A DNA stretch of 41,496 bases from JAZKIX01 sp040384645 (GCA_040384645.1 JAZKIX010000175.1:1-41496); one strand, 5' to 3'. Counted from the first letter of the stretch, positions 1 to 9,659 are shown. Notes: generated from the sequence alone by a model not told the origin. Made by a program: numbers and translations.

Positions 1-25
1 TTTCTTTTTATTGGAGTTTTTACAG

Positions 26-451
26 ATGGCAATTGAACGCACCCTGTCGATTATCAAGCCTGATGCAGTGGCAAAAAATGTAATCGGCCAGATTTACAGC
101 CGTTTCGAAGCTGCTGGCTTGAAAATTATCGCTGCCCGCATGATTCACCTGTCACGCGCTGAAGCGGAAGGTTTTTACGCAGTTCATAGTGCACGTCCTT
201 TCTTCAAGGACTTGGTTGATTTCATGATTTCCGGCCCTGTTATCGTTCAAGCCTTGGAAGGCGAAAGCGCTATTCTGACCCACCGCGATCTGATGGGCGC
301 TACCGATCCAAAGAAGGCAGACAAAGGCACGATTCGCGCCGATTTCGCTGATTCTATTGATGCAAATGCGGTTCATGGTTCTGATGCTGCCGAAACTGCT
401 GCAGTTGAAATTGCTTATTTCTTCCCCGCTTTGAATGTTTATTCTCGTTAA
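26..451 (+). CDS. ndk: Nucleoside diphosphate kinase
   Basis: Transfers the gamma-phosphate from ATP to NDPs through a phosphohistidine, balancing cytosolic NTP pools. The 141-residue product has the family's usual length. It begins MAIERTLSIIKPDAV and carries the catalytic histidine in NAVHGSD (H117). The ATG at 26 is chosen over the in-frame TTG at 11 because GGAG lies at about 13-16 with proper spacing and family members start with MAIERT. It is the first gene of the housekeeping block, 66 bp before rlmN, the usual betaproteobacterial order. Its promoter is outside the window. Confidence 0.97.
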   Translation: MAIERTLSIIKPDAVAKNVIGQIYSRFEAAGLKIIAARMIHLSRAEAEGFYAVHSARPFFKDLVDFMISGPVIVQALEGESAILTHRDLMGATDPKKADKGTIRADFADSIDANAVHGSDAAETAAVEIAYFFPALNVYSR

Positions 452-517
452 TTAAAATGTTGCGAACTCATGGCGCTTGTTGATTCGTGAGTAACGCAAT
501 GTAATGAAAAAGTTTTT

Positions 518-1698
518 ATGACGACACTCACCAATTTGCTGGACCTTGATCCTGCACAGCTCATCGCTTATTGCGGTGAGCTGGGTGAGAAGCCGTTTCG
601 TGCCAAGCAATTGCAGCGTTGGATACACCAATTCGGTGCCAGCCATTTTGATGCGATGACCGATTTGGCTAAGTCCTTACGCGACAAGCTTGCATCGCGT
701 GCCGTGATCGTCGCGCCCACGGTCATCAGCGATCACACTTCAACTGACGGCACGCGAAAATGGTTGTTGGATGTGGGGCAGGGCAACGCAATTGAAACGG
801 TGTTTATCCCCGAAGAAAATCGCGGCACCTTATGTATTTCTACCCAGGCTGGCTGCGCCGTTAACTGTCGTTTTTGTTCGACTGGGAAGCAAGGTTTTAA
901 TCGTAATCTGTCAGTTGCTGAAATTATCGGTCAGTTGTGGATGGCTGAGTTTGCATTGCGAAAAACCAACAGTGTCGAGCCTGGTCCCAAAGGTGAGCGC
1001 CAAATCACTAACGTAGTAATGATGGGTATGGGCGAGCCGTTGCTGAATTATGAGCCGACTGTTACAGCTTTGAAGTTAATGCTGGACGATAATGCGTACG
1101 GCCTTTCACGCCGGCGCGTTACTTTGTCGACTAGCGGTGTCGTGCCAATGATCGACAAATTGTCGCAAGACTGCCCTGTGGCCTTGGCGGTGTCGCTCCA
1201 TGCGTCCAATGACGCGTTGCGCGATAGTTTGGTACCTTTGAATAAGAAATATCCGTTGGTCGAATTGATGGCTGCTTGTCGTCGCTATCTCGACTATGCG
1301 CCACGCGATTTCGTTACGTTTGAATATTGCATGTTGAATGGTGTCAATGACAGTGATGTGCATGCGCGTGAGTTGATCACCCTGGTGAAAAATTCTCCCT
1401 ATCCTGTATCGTGCAAATTTAATTTAATCCCATTCAATCCATTTCCTGAATCTGGTTTGACTCGTTCGCACAATCCGCGTATTAAAGAATTTGCCCAAAT
1501 TTTGATGGATGCCGGTATCGTGACCACAATTCGGAAGACGCGAGGCGATGATATCNNNNNNNNNNCGACGCGGCCTGTGGGCAATTGGCAGGCGAAGTGC
1601 AGGATCGTACCCGTGTGCAGGCGCGTATGGAGAAAATGGCCGAGTATCAGCAGAAATTCGGTAGGGATTTTGGACGTATCGTGGAGGTTTCTTCGTGA
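518..1698 (+). CDS. rlmN: Dual-specificity 23S rRNA/tRNA (adenine-C2) methyltransferase RlmN, interrupted by an N gap
   Basis: Radical SAM enzyme that methylates C2 of A2503 in 23S rRNA and A37 in some tRNAs. The CxxxCxxC cluster motif is visible as CAVNCRFC (C113, C117, C120), and GMGEP and VTLSTSG follow. Ten N at 1556-1565 split the frame. After the gap the family C-terminus resumes as DAACGQLAGEVQDRT, which includes the catalytic cysteine of the resolving step, and it stops with TGA at 1696-1698. The codon before the gap is I of TRGDDI, and the family motif is TRGDDIDAACGQ, so no residue seems to be missing; the gap merely duplicates one C. True length is about 389 residues. The stop overlaps the pilW GTG start (GTGA), suggesting translational coupling. 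Confidence 0.95.
1556..1565. other. Assembly gap of 10 N inside rlmN
   Basis: Ten N separate GATGATATC from CGACGCGGCC. The reading frame is restored exactly if the N are dropped and one duplicated C is removed, so the two contig ends probably overlap by one base and nothing is missing. Confidence 0.9.
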
Positions 1699-2391
1699 TT
1701 AAAGCCGCATTTTTCGTTGTAATGATAGCCTCGTCATTGTTGGTCGGATGCGGCTCAACTGCAGTTTCCACGCAGTCCAATGGTGGTGTGGTTGAGTCAA
1801 AAGCAACCCCAGATCAGACTAATATGCAGAAGCGTGCTGCTGTTCGTTTGCAGTTGGCCATTAGTTANNNNNNNNNNGGAGGCTCGTCTTGCTGAAGATA
1901 ATTTTCTTCATGCTATTAAGCTGGCGCCTACTAACGCAGATTTGTACAGTAATTATGGATGGTTTTTATGTCAGACTGGTCGCGAAGCGCAATCCATAGC
2001 CCAGTTTGATATTGCGCTCAGTAATCGAAGTTATCAGGCGCCTGCAAAGGCTTTGAATAACGCGGGTTTATGCAGTCTAAAATTAAAAAATAATGTGGCA
2101 GCCGAACGTTATTTCTCGCAGGCTTTTCAGCTCGATCCTGCCAATCCATCGACGAATAGCAATCTTGCCCGAATATATTACGAGCGGCGGGATTTCGAAC
2201 GGGCAAAATTTTACATTGGACGCGCGACCAAAACCGATATTTTGCCGCCAGATGTTTTGTGGCTGGCAATTCGTATCGAACGCCATTCAGGCGATCCAGC
2301 AGTCGAAACAAGCTTAGTAACGCAATTGCGTCGTCGCCATCCAGATTCGCCTGAATATGCGGCCTATAAACGCGGGGCGTTTAATGAATGA
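1695..2391 (+). CDS. pilW: Type IV pilus biogenesis/stability lipoprotein PilW (PilF family), with an N gap
   Basis: Outer-membrane TPR lipoprotein (pilotin) that helps the PilQ secretin assemble for type IV pili. The GTG start at 1695 overlaps the rlmN stop. The N-terminus is a lipoprotein signal (IASSLLVGCGS, lipobox LVGC). Ten N at 1868-1877 interrupt it after LQLAIS. It resumes in another frame as EARLAEDNFLHAIKLAP and NNYGWFLC-like TPR sequence (SNYGWFLCQTG), then two more TPR units. Compared with PilF relatives, roughly 38 residues (about one TPR) are absent, so the true gap should be near 115 nt and the frame change is not biological. It ends at 2391, overlapping the rodZ start by 8 bp. 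Confidence 0.9.
1868..1877. other. Assembly gap of 10 N inside pilW
   Basis: The reading frame differs on the two sides, and about one TPR unit of the family is missing. The ten N are therefore a placeholder for a longer stretch. Confidence 0.9.
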
Positions 2392-3322
2392 TTTAGGATC
2401 GGTGTTTGCTGAAGTTTCTGAATCTGCCGAGGCGACTAAAACGCTCAAAACCGTTATGTCAGCCGGCGCTCAACTTGCCCGACATCGGCAAACTTTAGGC
2501 CTATCCGTTGAGGATGTCGCAGCCCAATTGAAGTTGGCGCCGCGCCAAATTCTAGCGTTGGAAGCGGATAATCATGAAGTGTTGCCCGGTTCAGCTGTAG
2601 TGCGCGGTTTTATTCGTGCTTACGCAAAAGTCTTAAAACTGGATCCCGATCCGTTGATGGCGCAACTTACTGCTGAAAGAGCTGGCACTAAAGAATCCGT
2701 CCAGTTGCCGCGTGAATTATCGGCACCGTTCATGGAAACTCGTTTGCCTCTAATGAATCGTGGTAACCCGTCGACGAAGTCACGGTTTGGCATTTTTTTT
2801 CTTGTCGTACTATTTGCCGGGGTTTTGGCGCATTTGATGGGGTGGGTGCCGCCATCAATAGCGGCTCTGATGTCGCAAACGTTTAATGCCGCTGTCCCCA
2901 GCACGTCTGATTCGTCGATGTCGATCCAAGTTCCGTTGCCTCATCAAAATGCCTCGAACGCTGTACACGGCTCGGCTGATAATGCGGACACGATATTAAA
3001 TGTTGTTCCTGTCGTTAGTGCGGTGAGTAAATCTATGTCCGTGACGTCTGTTGAAAGTGTCGCGAAGATATCCAATCCGGTCTTCAATAATGCGCTCGAA
3101 TTAAAGATGCGTAGCGATTCTTGGATCGAAATTAAGCGTAACGACGGTGCGGTTATGATCGCACGCCTGATGAGGGCAGGTGCGGCCGAAACCTTTGATA
3201 TTAGCAAGCCTGTTCAACTAACGGTTGGCAATCCAACGGGTGTCGATGCAACATTTCGTGGTTCGCATCTGGAACTTAAACCTGGCGCAGGCGGAAGTAC
3301 CGCGCGGCTCTTTTTGAAATAA
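2384..3322 (+). CDS. rodZ: RodZ-like helix-turn-helix membrane protein (DUF4115)
   Basis: Bitopic inner-membrane protein that links MreB to the elongasome in rod-shape control. An N-terminal Cro/CI-type helix-turn-helix is seen at about residues 27-95 (LARHRQTLGLSVEDVAAQLK to VVRGFIRAYAKVL). One transmembrane segment follows (FGIFFLVVLFAGVLAHLMGW). A Ser/Thr/Val-rich linker leads to a C-terminal DUF4115 domain (SWIEIKRNDGAVMIARLM, PVQLTVGNP). The ATG at 2384 is preferred to the in-frame ATG at 2357 because GGGG precedes it and the overlap with pilW is only 8 bp. The product is 312 residues. Position between pilW and ispG is the standard betaproteobacterial arrangement. Confidence 0.92.
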   Translation: MNDLGSVFAEVSESAEATKTLKTVMSAGAQLARHRQTLGLSVEDVAAQLKLAPRQILALEADNHEVLPGSAVVRGFIRAYAKVLKLDPDPLMAQLTAERAGTKESVQLPRELSAPFMETRLPLMNRGNPSTKSRFGIFFLVVLFAGVLAHLMGWVPPSIAALMSQTFNAAVPSTSDSSMSIQVPLPHQNASNAVHGSADNADTILNVVPVVSAVSKSMSVTSVESVAKISNPVFNNALELKMRSDSWIEIKRNDGAVMIARLMRAGAAETFDISKPVQLTVGNPTGVDATFRGSHLELKPGAGGSTARLFLK

Positions 3323-3325
3323 GTG

Positions 3326-4637
3326 ATGAGTATCTCCTGTTCGCCTCTTCCTATTGGTTCTGGGGCATTGTCCCGACGTGAAAGCGCAAGTACGGTAATT
3401 GAATACGGTACCCGTACGGTATTGGTTGGTGGAGGTGCGCCAATAGTTATTCAATCAATGACCAATACCGATACAGTCGACGCGATAGGAACGGCCATAC
3501 AAGTTAAAGAATTGGTTGAGTTTATAAATGATCCATCAGATATTCATCNNNNNNNNNNCTGAGTTGGTACGTATTACCGTCAATAACGCTGAAGCCGCAG
3601 CAGCAGTGCCGGCTATACGTGAGCAACTCGATAAAATGGGGGTAGATGTGCCGTTGGTTGGAGACTTTCATTACAACGGGCATACGTTGTTAAATGATTT
3701 TCCAGAATGTGCGAAAGCGTTATCGAAATACCGCATCAATCCCGGTAATGTCGGTCAGGGCGCCAAACGCGACACCCAATTTGCGCAAATGATCGAGGTG
3801 GCATGCAAATATGGGAAGCCGGTACGAATTGGCGTCAACTGGGGAAGTCTGGATCAGACTTTACTAGCCCGTATCATGGATGAGAACGCCCAACGTTCAG
3901 AGCCTTGGACAGCGCAGGCGGTTATGTATGAGGCCTTGGTAACATCGGCCATAGAAAATGCGCTACGCGCCGAAGAAATTGGCTTGCAAAAAAATAAAAT
4001 AATTTTATCTTGCAAGGTTTCCGGGGTACAGGATTTGATTGCCGTTTATCGTGAGCTGGCACGCCGTTGCGATTATCCACTGCATTTAGGGCTTACTGAA
4101 GCAGGGATGGGTAGTAAAGGCATCGTTGCCTCTACTGCGGCCTTGTCAGTGTTGTTGCAAGAGGGTATCGGCGACACAATACGGATATCGCTAACGCCAG
4201 AGCCGGGCGGTGATCGTACGAGGGAAGTTATCGTTGGTCAAGAGATTTTGCAGACGATGGGATTGCGCAAATTTGCGCCTATGGTGATTGCTTGCCCAGG
4301 ATGTGGTCGTACGACTTCGACGGTATTTCAACAATTGGCAGACAACATCCAGACCTTTTTACGTGAGCAAATGCCAGTTTGGAAAAAACAGTACCCCGGC
4401 GTCGAGAGCATGAATGTTGCTGTCATGGGTTGTATCGTGAATGGTCCTGGGGAGTCTAAACACGCCAATATAGGAATCAGTTTGCCAGGTACCGGTGAAT
4501 CAACTGCGGCTCCAGTATTTGTAGATGGAGAAAAAAAGGTCACCTTGCGAGGAGACAGGATTGTTGAAGAATTCCAGGCGATTGTTCTGGATTATGTAAA
4601 AACGCGTTATGGAAATCATACGCAAAGCTTGAGCTGA
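3326..4637 (+). CDS. ispG: 4-hydroxy-3-methylbut-2-enyl diphosphate synthase (IspG/GcpE), with an N gap
   Basis: [4Fe-4S] enzyme of the MEP isoprenoid pathway that converts MEcPP to HMBPP. The N-terminal barrel is recognisable (VLVGGGAPIVIQSMTNTDT), as are VGDFHYNGH, RINPGNVG and the C-terminal cluster cysteines in ACPGCGRTT and MGCIVNGPGE. Start is ATG at 3326, next to the rodZ stop; a GTG at 3323 is in frame. Ten N at 3549-3558 break the frame. Upstream of them, 34 nt (3515-3548) read VEFINDPSDIH where the family has ARAGS before ELVRITV. That tail looks wrong and the intact gene probably lacks it. Confidence 0.94.
3549..3558. other. Assembly gap of 10 N inside ispG
   Basis: The left contig end (3515-3548) does not match the IspG family, whereas the right side resumes with the conserved SELVRITV motif. 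Probably a mis-extended contig end. Confidence 0.88.
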
Positions 4638-4657
4638 GTTTTGTATTGAATTTAAAA

Positions 4658-6001
4658 ATGACAGAAAATAAGAAAAACGAAAAAATCGTCGGCGTAAAAG
4701 GAATGAATGACATTCTTCCTGTCGAGGCGCCTTTATGGGAGTTGTTCGAAAATACTGTGCAATCGGTATTCAAGAGTTATGGTTTTCAACAGATTCGCAC
4801 ACCTATTGTCGAGAATACCGCGTTGTTTGCACGTGGTTTAGGAGAAGTAACCGATATCGTTGAAAAAGAAATGTACTCTTTCAGCGACTCAATGAACGGT
4901 GATGCGCTAACCTTGCGTCCAGAATCGACTGCCGGAGTTGTTCGTGCAGCGATTGAACATAATCTCACTTACGACGGGCCGAAACGGCTATGGTATTCGG
5001 GCCCGATGTTCCGTCATGAAAAGCCGCAACGTGGACGCTATCGCCAATTTTATCAATTTGGCGCTGAGGCGATTGGATTCTCCGGGCCAGATATTGATGC
5101 TGAACTGATAATGATGTGTCGGCGCCTTTGGGACGATCTAGGCTTGGAAAATATCCGGCTTGAGATTAACTCTATTGGAAATGCAGAGGAAAGGAATAAA
5201 CATCGTGCCGATTTGATTTCGTATTTCGAAGCGCATAAGGACGTGCTCGATGTAGAAGCCCAGCGCCGTTTATACGCAAATCCGTTGCGTATTCTGGATA
5301 CCAAGAATCCAGCGATGCAGTCTTTAGTAAATGATGCTCCGAAATTGCTTGACTATCTAGAGATGGAGTCCCGGACACATTTTGAGGGTGTGCAGAAGAT
5401 CCTTAGTCATAACAATATTCCCTATACGATCAATGCTCGATTGGTACGTGGTATGGATTACTACAACAGGACTGTTTTTGAGTGGGTTACCGACCAACTT
5501 GGTTCGCAAGGGACAGTATGTGGCGGTGGCCGCTACGATCCGTTGATGGAAATGCTTGGCGGTAAGCCGACACCGTCTTGCGGCTTTGCTATGGGCGTTG
5601 AGCGTCTTATTGAATTAATGAAGGCGTCTGGTGACCTGAGTATCCAGAACCAGTGTGATGTCTATTTGGTTCATCAGGGCGAGGCAGCGGCGCTTCAAGC
5701 ATTTGTTTTAGGTGAGAGAATTCGCGATGCTGGCTTGGATGTTGTGCTACATTGCGCATCGTTAAACGCCACCGCCAGCTTCAAATCCCAAATGAAACGG
5801 GCCGACGCAAGTGGTGCGGCGTTTGCTGTAATTTTGGGCGACGATGAAATTGCAAATAATATTGCTGTTGTGAAGGCGATGCGCTCTGCCGATATGGAAA
5901 AAAATCAAACCAGCGTGCCTTTTGACGACGTCGTGGATCATCTCGTCGATCAAATTGTAGGCCCAGCTGATCATCACGAACACATGCATTACCACCACTA
6001 A
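4658..6001 (+). CDS. hisS: Histidine--tRNA ligase
   Basis: Class II aminoacyl-tRNA synthetase that charges tRNA-His. Motif 2 is seen as GPMFRHEKPQRGRYRQF, the histidine-specific loops as LVRGMDYYNRTVFEW and GTVCGGGRYDPL, and motif 3 as GFAMGVERL. A C-terminal anticodon-binding domain follows. ATG at 4658 is chosen over an in-frame TTG at 4646; it gives 447 residues and a start typical of the family (MTENKK..., then GVKGMNDILP). The C-terminus is unusually histidine-rich (DHHEHMHYHH). It lies 20 bp after ispG in the same operon. Confidence 0.97.
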   Translation: MTENKKNEKIVGVKGMNDILPVEAPLWELFENTVQSVFKSYGFQQIRTPIVENTALFARGLGEVTDIVEKEMYSFSDSMNGDALTLRPESTAGVVRAAIEHNLTYDGPKRLWYSGPMFRHEKPQRGRYRQFYQFGAEAIGFSGPDIDAELIMMCRRLWDDLGLENIRLEINSIGNAEERNKHRADLISYFEAHKDVLDVEAQRRLYANPLRILDTKNPAMQSLVNDAPKLLDYLEMESRTHFEGVQKILSHNNIPYTINARLVRGMDYYNRTVFEWVTDQLGSQGTVCGGGRYDPLMEMLGGKPTPSCGFAMGVERLIELMKASGDLSIQNQCDVYLVHQGEAAALQAFVLGERIRDAGLDVVLHCASLNATASFKSQMKRADASGAAFAVILGDDEIANNIAVVKAMRSADMEKNQTSVPFDDVVDHLVDQIVGPADHHEHMHYHH

Positions 6002-6040
6002 TAATTTCGCTATTTTTATTAATTTAATTGACCTCACCTT

Positions 6041-6703
6041 ATGGCATACGATCTCGAAGAACAAGAACAATTGGCCTCTATTAAGGCTTGGTGGAACCGT
6101 TTTGGTAACTTGGTTTCCTGGGTAATTACAGCTGCTTTGGTCGCTTATGCCGCTTGGGCTGGATGGAATTATTACGAAAGAAGTCAATCTGCTCAGGCTT
6201 CGCAGCTTTACGAAGAGTTGCAAAAGGCAGTGACTGCAAAAGACAATGTAAAAGCGCAGCGCGCTGCGACGGATATGGAAGCCAAATTTGGTCGCACGGC
6301 ATATGCCCAAATGGGCGCGTTGTCAGCGGCTCGGATCGCGTTTGACGCGAATGATTTGAAAGAATCAAAGAAGCAACTGCAATGGGTAATCGAAAATGCT
6401 TTGGATGATGAATTTAAATCTATAGCGAAAATTCGATTGGCAGGCGTCTTGCTGGATGAAAAAGCATACGATGAAGGTTTGAAATTGTTGTCTGGCGATT
6501 TTCCTGTTCAGTTCTCTGGAATGGTCGCAGATCGTAAAGGCGATATTTTTGTCGCGCAAAATAAGATTCAGGAAGCACGCAATGCGTATCAAACAGCGCT
6601 TGCAAAAATTGAGCAAAAAGGATCTGGCCGCCAACTCATTCAACTCAAATTGGATGCAATTGGTGGCTCACTTGATGCTGTTGGTGGCAAGGCTGCAGCT
6701 TAA
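6041..6703 (+). CDS. yfgM: YfgM-like inner-membrane TPR protein
   Basis: Ancillary factor that associates with the SecYEG translocon and periplasmic chaperones in enterobacteria. The 220-residue product has a short cytosolic N-terminus (MAYDLEEQEQLASIKAWWNR), one transmembrane segment (LVSWVITAALVAYAAWAGW) and a TPR-like periplasmic region (AQMGALSAARIAFDANDL, RNAYQTALAK). It lies directly between hisS and bamB, the conserved position for this family. The function in this organism is inferred from homology and order only. Confidence 0.9.
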   Translation: MAYDLEEQEQLASIKAWWNRFGNLVSWVITAALVAYAAWAGWNYYERSQSAQASQLYEELQKAVTAKDNVKAQRAATDMEAKFGRTAYAQMGALSAARIAFDANDLKESKKQLQWVIENALDDEFKSIAKIRLAGVLLDEKAYDEGLKLLSGDFPVQFSGMVADRKGDIFVAQNKIQEARNAYQTALAKIEQKGSGRQLIQLKLDAIGGSLDAVGGKAAA

Positions 6704-6735
6704 AGTTGTTTAAGAAGATTCTAGAAGAGGGAAAA

Positions 6736-7881
6736 ATGCACATTGCCGGAAAGCTTGCCTGTGTCGGAATGCTTGTCATATTTACTGGATGCTCTTCCTG
6801 GAATCCATTTAGTAAGACTGTTCCACGTAATCCTCCCGCAGCACTGGTAAATTTTGCCAATATATTGGCAGTTCGTCCGATTTGGTCGAGCACAATTGGC
6901 AATGCTGGAAACTACATTTTTTCGCCTGTATTGAGCGGGGATAGTGTTTTCGTAGCGGCTGCCGATGGTTCCATTGCACGAATTAATTCCGCTACCGGTG
7001 TCGCTATTTGGCGTATTGCGGCAGGCGTGCGGTTGACGGCTGGCGTGGGTTCAGATGCATCAAATATTGCCGTCGCAGCGGAAAAAGGCGTTTTAATGAC
7101 CTTTGGTGCTGACGGTAAATTTAAATGGAAAGCGCAGATGTCGAGCGAGGTATTGTCGGCGCCAGCGGTCGGGCAAGGGCTTGTAATTGCTCGCAGCGTG
7201 GATAACCGTATTGTCGCTTTTGATGCTGAGTCAGGGGCAAAGCGCTGGATGGTTCAAAGATCAGCGCCGGCATTGACCCTGCGCTCGGCTCCCGGCATTG
7301 TACTCAATGAATCAAGTGCATATGTCGCCATGCCGGGAGGCAAACTGCTTGCGATTGCACTTTCAAACGGTGGTGTGCGCTGGGAAGCGACAGTGGGGGA
7401 GCCACGTGGTGCGACGGAGCTTGAGCGTGTGACCGACACTTCAGGTGCGCCGGTAATTATTGGATCTGATATTTGCGCAGTGACATATCAAGGAAGAGTA
7501 AGCTGTTTCAACCTTGCAAACGGGGCAGTACGCTGGGCCAAAGATTTGTCCAGTGCAGTCGGGGTAGCTGCTGACGAGCGATTTGTATTTGCAGCGGATG
7601 AGCGCGGTGCATTGAATGCCTACGCTCGCGATACTGGGCAAAGTGTATGGCGCAATGATAAGTTGGAAAATCGCCGCTTGTCGACGCCGTCGTCGTTCGG
7701 CCGAGCTGTTGCAGTTGGCGATTTGCAAGGTTATATTCATTTCTTGTCGCGCGAAGATGGTTCATTCATTGGGCGAGTTGCCACGGATGGAAGTGCAATT
7801 GTTGCCCCTCCTGTTTTGGCAGGTTCAAATTTAATTTTTCAAACGCAATCAGGGACAGTGACTGCTTTCGCAGCCGAGTAA
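6736..7881 (+). CDS. bamB: Outer membrane protein assembly factor BamB
   Basis: Lipoprotein subunit of the BAM complex that inserts beta-barrel proteins in the outer membrane. The N-terminus is a lipoprotein signal with lipobox FTGC (acylated C19), followed by an eight-bladed PQQ-like beta-propeller of repeated blades (SVFVAAADGSIARINSATG, NRIVAFDAESGAKRW, GRVSCFNLANGAVRWAK). ATG at 6736 with GAGG just upstream is preferred over the in-frame TTG at 6706. It gives 381 residues, the family length. It ends 7 bp before der, with which it is normally paired. Confidence 0.96.
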   Translation: MHIAGKLACVGMLVIFTGCSSWNPFSKTVPRNPPAALVNFANILAVRPIWSSTIGNAGNYIFSPVLSGDSVFVAAADGSIARINSATGVAIWRIAAGVRLTAGVGSDASNIAVAAEKGVLMTFGADGKFKWKAQMSSEVLSAPAVGQGLVIARSVDNRIVAFDAESGAKRWMVQRSAPALTLRSAPGIVLNESSAYVAMPGGKLLAIALSNGGVRWEATVGEPRGATELERVTDTSGAPVIIGSDICAVTYQGRVSCFNLANGAVRWAKDLSSAVGVAADERFVFAADERGALNAYARDTGQSVWRNDKLENRRLSTPSSFGRAVAVGDLQGYIHFLSREDGSFIGRVATDGSAIVAPPVLAGSNLIFQTQSGTVTAFAAE

Positions 7882-7888
7882 TAAATTA

Positions 7889-9235
7889 ATGAAACCTGTA
7901 ATTGCACTTGTTGGTCGACCAAACGTCGGAAAATCTACCCTCTTTAATCGCCTTACGCGTTCGCGTGACGCGCTTGTGGCGGACTTGCCCGGGTTAACAC
8001 GCGACCGCCATTATGGTGAAGGGAGGATGGGGGACCGTCCATTTTTGGTAATTGATACTGGTGGTTTCGAGCCGGTTGCCAAAGAAGGCATCATGCATCA
8101 GATGGCTAAGCAAACCAAGCAAGCAGTTGCTGAGGCCGACGTGGTTGTTTTTATTGTTGATGGACGTCAAGGATTGACCCCACATGATAAAACAATAACA
8201 GAATTCCTACGTAAAGCAGGGCGCCAAGTTGTTTTGGTTGTCAATAAATCCGAAGGTATGAAATATACCGCTGTTGCCGCAGATTTTTATGAGTTGGGTT
8301 TAGGGGATCCTCTTGCAGTGTCCTCTGCCCATGGGGACGGTGTTCATGACATGCTTGACGAAGCATTGGCTCTTGCGTTTAAAAACCGTCCGCTTGTTGA
8401 TGAAGAAGTAGAGCCGGCTCAGCGAGGAGTCAAGCTTGCAATCGTAGGGCGACCAAATGTAGGTAAATCGACTTTGGTTAATGCCCTTTTGGGTGAAGAG
8501 CGGGTTATCGCATTTGATATGCCCGGCACCACCAGGGATTCGATTGAAATTCCTTTCGAGCGTGAAGGAAAACATTACACACTCATTGACACAGCAGGGA
8601 TTCGTCGTCGTGGCAAGGTGTTTGAAGCAATTGAGAAATTTTCGGTCGTAAAAACCCTTCAATCAATTTCAGAAGCAAATGTAGTGTTACTTTTGCTTGA
8701 TGCCCAGCAAGACATTTCTGAGCAAGACGCACACATCGCGGGTTTCGTCCTTGAGTCCGGGAGGGCGCTAGTTGTCGGTGTGAATAAATGGGACGGCTTG
8801 CAATCGGATCAACGTGACGAAATTAAAATTGATATTGAACGCAAATTAAATTTCCTGTCTTTTGCAAAATTTCATTTCATTTCAGCACTGAAATCATCTG
8901 GTATCACGCCATTAATGAAATCGGTGGATTCTGCTTATGCCGCAGCAATGGCGGATCTTTCCACTCCAAAATTGACCCGGGCCTTGATCGAGGCTGTGGA
9001 GAAACAAGAGCCGCGGCGCAAAGGATCGATACGTCCAAAATTGCGTTATGCGCACCAAGGCGGTCAGAATCCGCCGATTATCGTAATCCACGGTAACGCT
9101 TTGGAGGCGGTTGGTGATGTATATAAACGTTATTTGGAAAAGCATTTTCGCGAGACCTTTTCGCTGACTGGCACGCCTTTGCGAATCGAATTGCGAACGG
9201 GAAAAAATCCTTTCGCTAAACATCAAAAACAATGA
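7889..9235 (+). CDS. der: Ribosome-associated GTPase Der (EngA)
   Basis: Essential GTPase for 50S subunit assembly. There are two tandem G domains: the first with GRPNVGKS at residues 9-16, DLPGLTRD and NKSE; the second with a further GRPNVGKS, DMPGTTRD, DTAGI and NKWD. A C-terminal KH-like domain follows (RPKLRYAHQGGQNPP). The 448-residue length is normal for the family. It is a hallmark neighbour of bamB and hfq in Betaproteobacteria. Confidence 0.98.
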   Translation: MKPVIALVGRPNVGKSTLFNRLTRSRDALVADLPGLTRDRHYGEGRMGDRPFLVIDTGGFEPVAKEGIMHQMAKQTKQAVAEADVVVFIVDGRQGLTPHDKTITEFLRKAGRQVVLVVNKSEGMKYTAVAADFYELGLGDPLAVSSAHGDGVHDMLDEALALAFKNRPLVDEEVEPAQRGVKLAIVGRPNVGKSTLVNALLGEERVIAFDMPGTTRDSIEIPFEREGKHYTLIDTAGIRRRGKVFEAIEKFSVVKTLQSISEANVVLLLLDAQQDISEQDAHIAGFVLESGRALVVGVNKWDGLQSDQRDEIKIDIERKLNFLSFAKFHFISALKSSGITPLMKSVDSAYAAAMADLSTPKLTRALIEAVEKQEPRRKGSIRPKLRYAHQGGQNPPIIVIHGNALEAVGDVYKRYLEKHFRETFSLTGTPLRIELRTGKNPFAKHQKQ

Positions 9236-9272
9236 TTTGTTTCTGGTCTTAATGGCTCAAATGGGTTAAATT

Positions 9273-9300
9273 TTTGCTAACTTGATTTGGTTGGTAGAAT
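9273..9300 (+). promoter_or_regulatory. Possible sigma-70 promoter before hfq
   Basis: TTTGCT (9273-9278) and TAGAAT (9295-9300) are separated by 16 bp in the 136-bp gap between der and hfq. The -10 box is good and the -35 box is poor. Confidence 0.3.
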
Positions 9301-9371
9301 CATAGCCCAAGGCACTTGAAAAAAATCGAGTTGTCTCCAATTCTTCAAATACAACAACACATGGAGCTGTC

Positions 9372-9611
9372 ATGAGCAACAATAAAGGGCAACTGTTACA
9401 AGACCCATTCCTCAACGCCTTGAGAAAAGAACATGTTCCTGTTTCGATCTATCTGGTCAATGGGATTAAACTTCAAGGTCATATTGAGTCATTTGATCAA
9501 TATGTCGTATTGCTTCGTAATACAGTTACACAAATGGTTTATAAACACGCCATTTCTACCGTGGTGCCAGCGCGAGCTGTCAATCTCACTCTTGACGCAG
9601 AATCAGAGTAA
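9372..9611 (+). CDS. hfq: RNA-binding protein Hfq
   Basis: Hexameric Sm-like RNA chaperone for sRNA-mRNA pairing. The Sm1 motif (VPVSIYLVNGIKLQGHIESF) and the Sm2 motif (YKHAISTVVP) are intact. The 79-residue product has only a very short tail after the Sm fold, as usual in Betaproteobacteria. It is followed at 48 bp by hflX, the conserved pair. Confidence 0.98.
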   Translation: MSNNKGQLLQDPFLNALRKEHVPVSIYLVNGIKLQGHIESFDQYVVLLRNTVTQMVYKHAISTVVPARAVNLTLDAESE

Positions 9612-9659
9612 GGCTCTGGAGCATTTGTTATCCAATTGTTTAAATAATAGGATTGATCC

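Noticed and set aside
9166..9182. Sigma-54-like TGGCAC...TTGC
   Set aside because: Inside der and the spacing is one base short.
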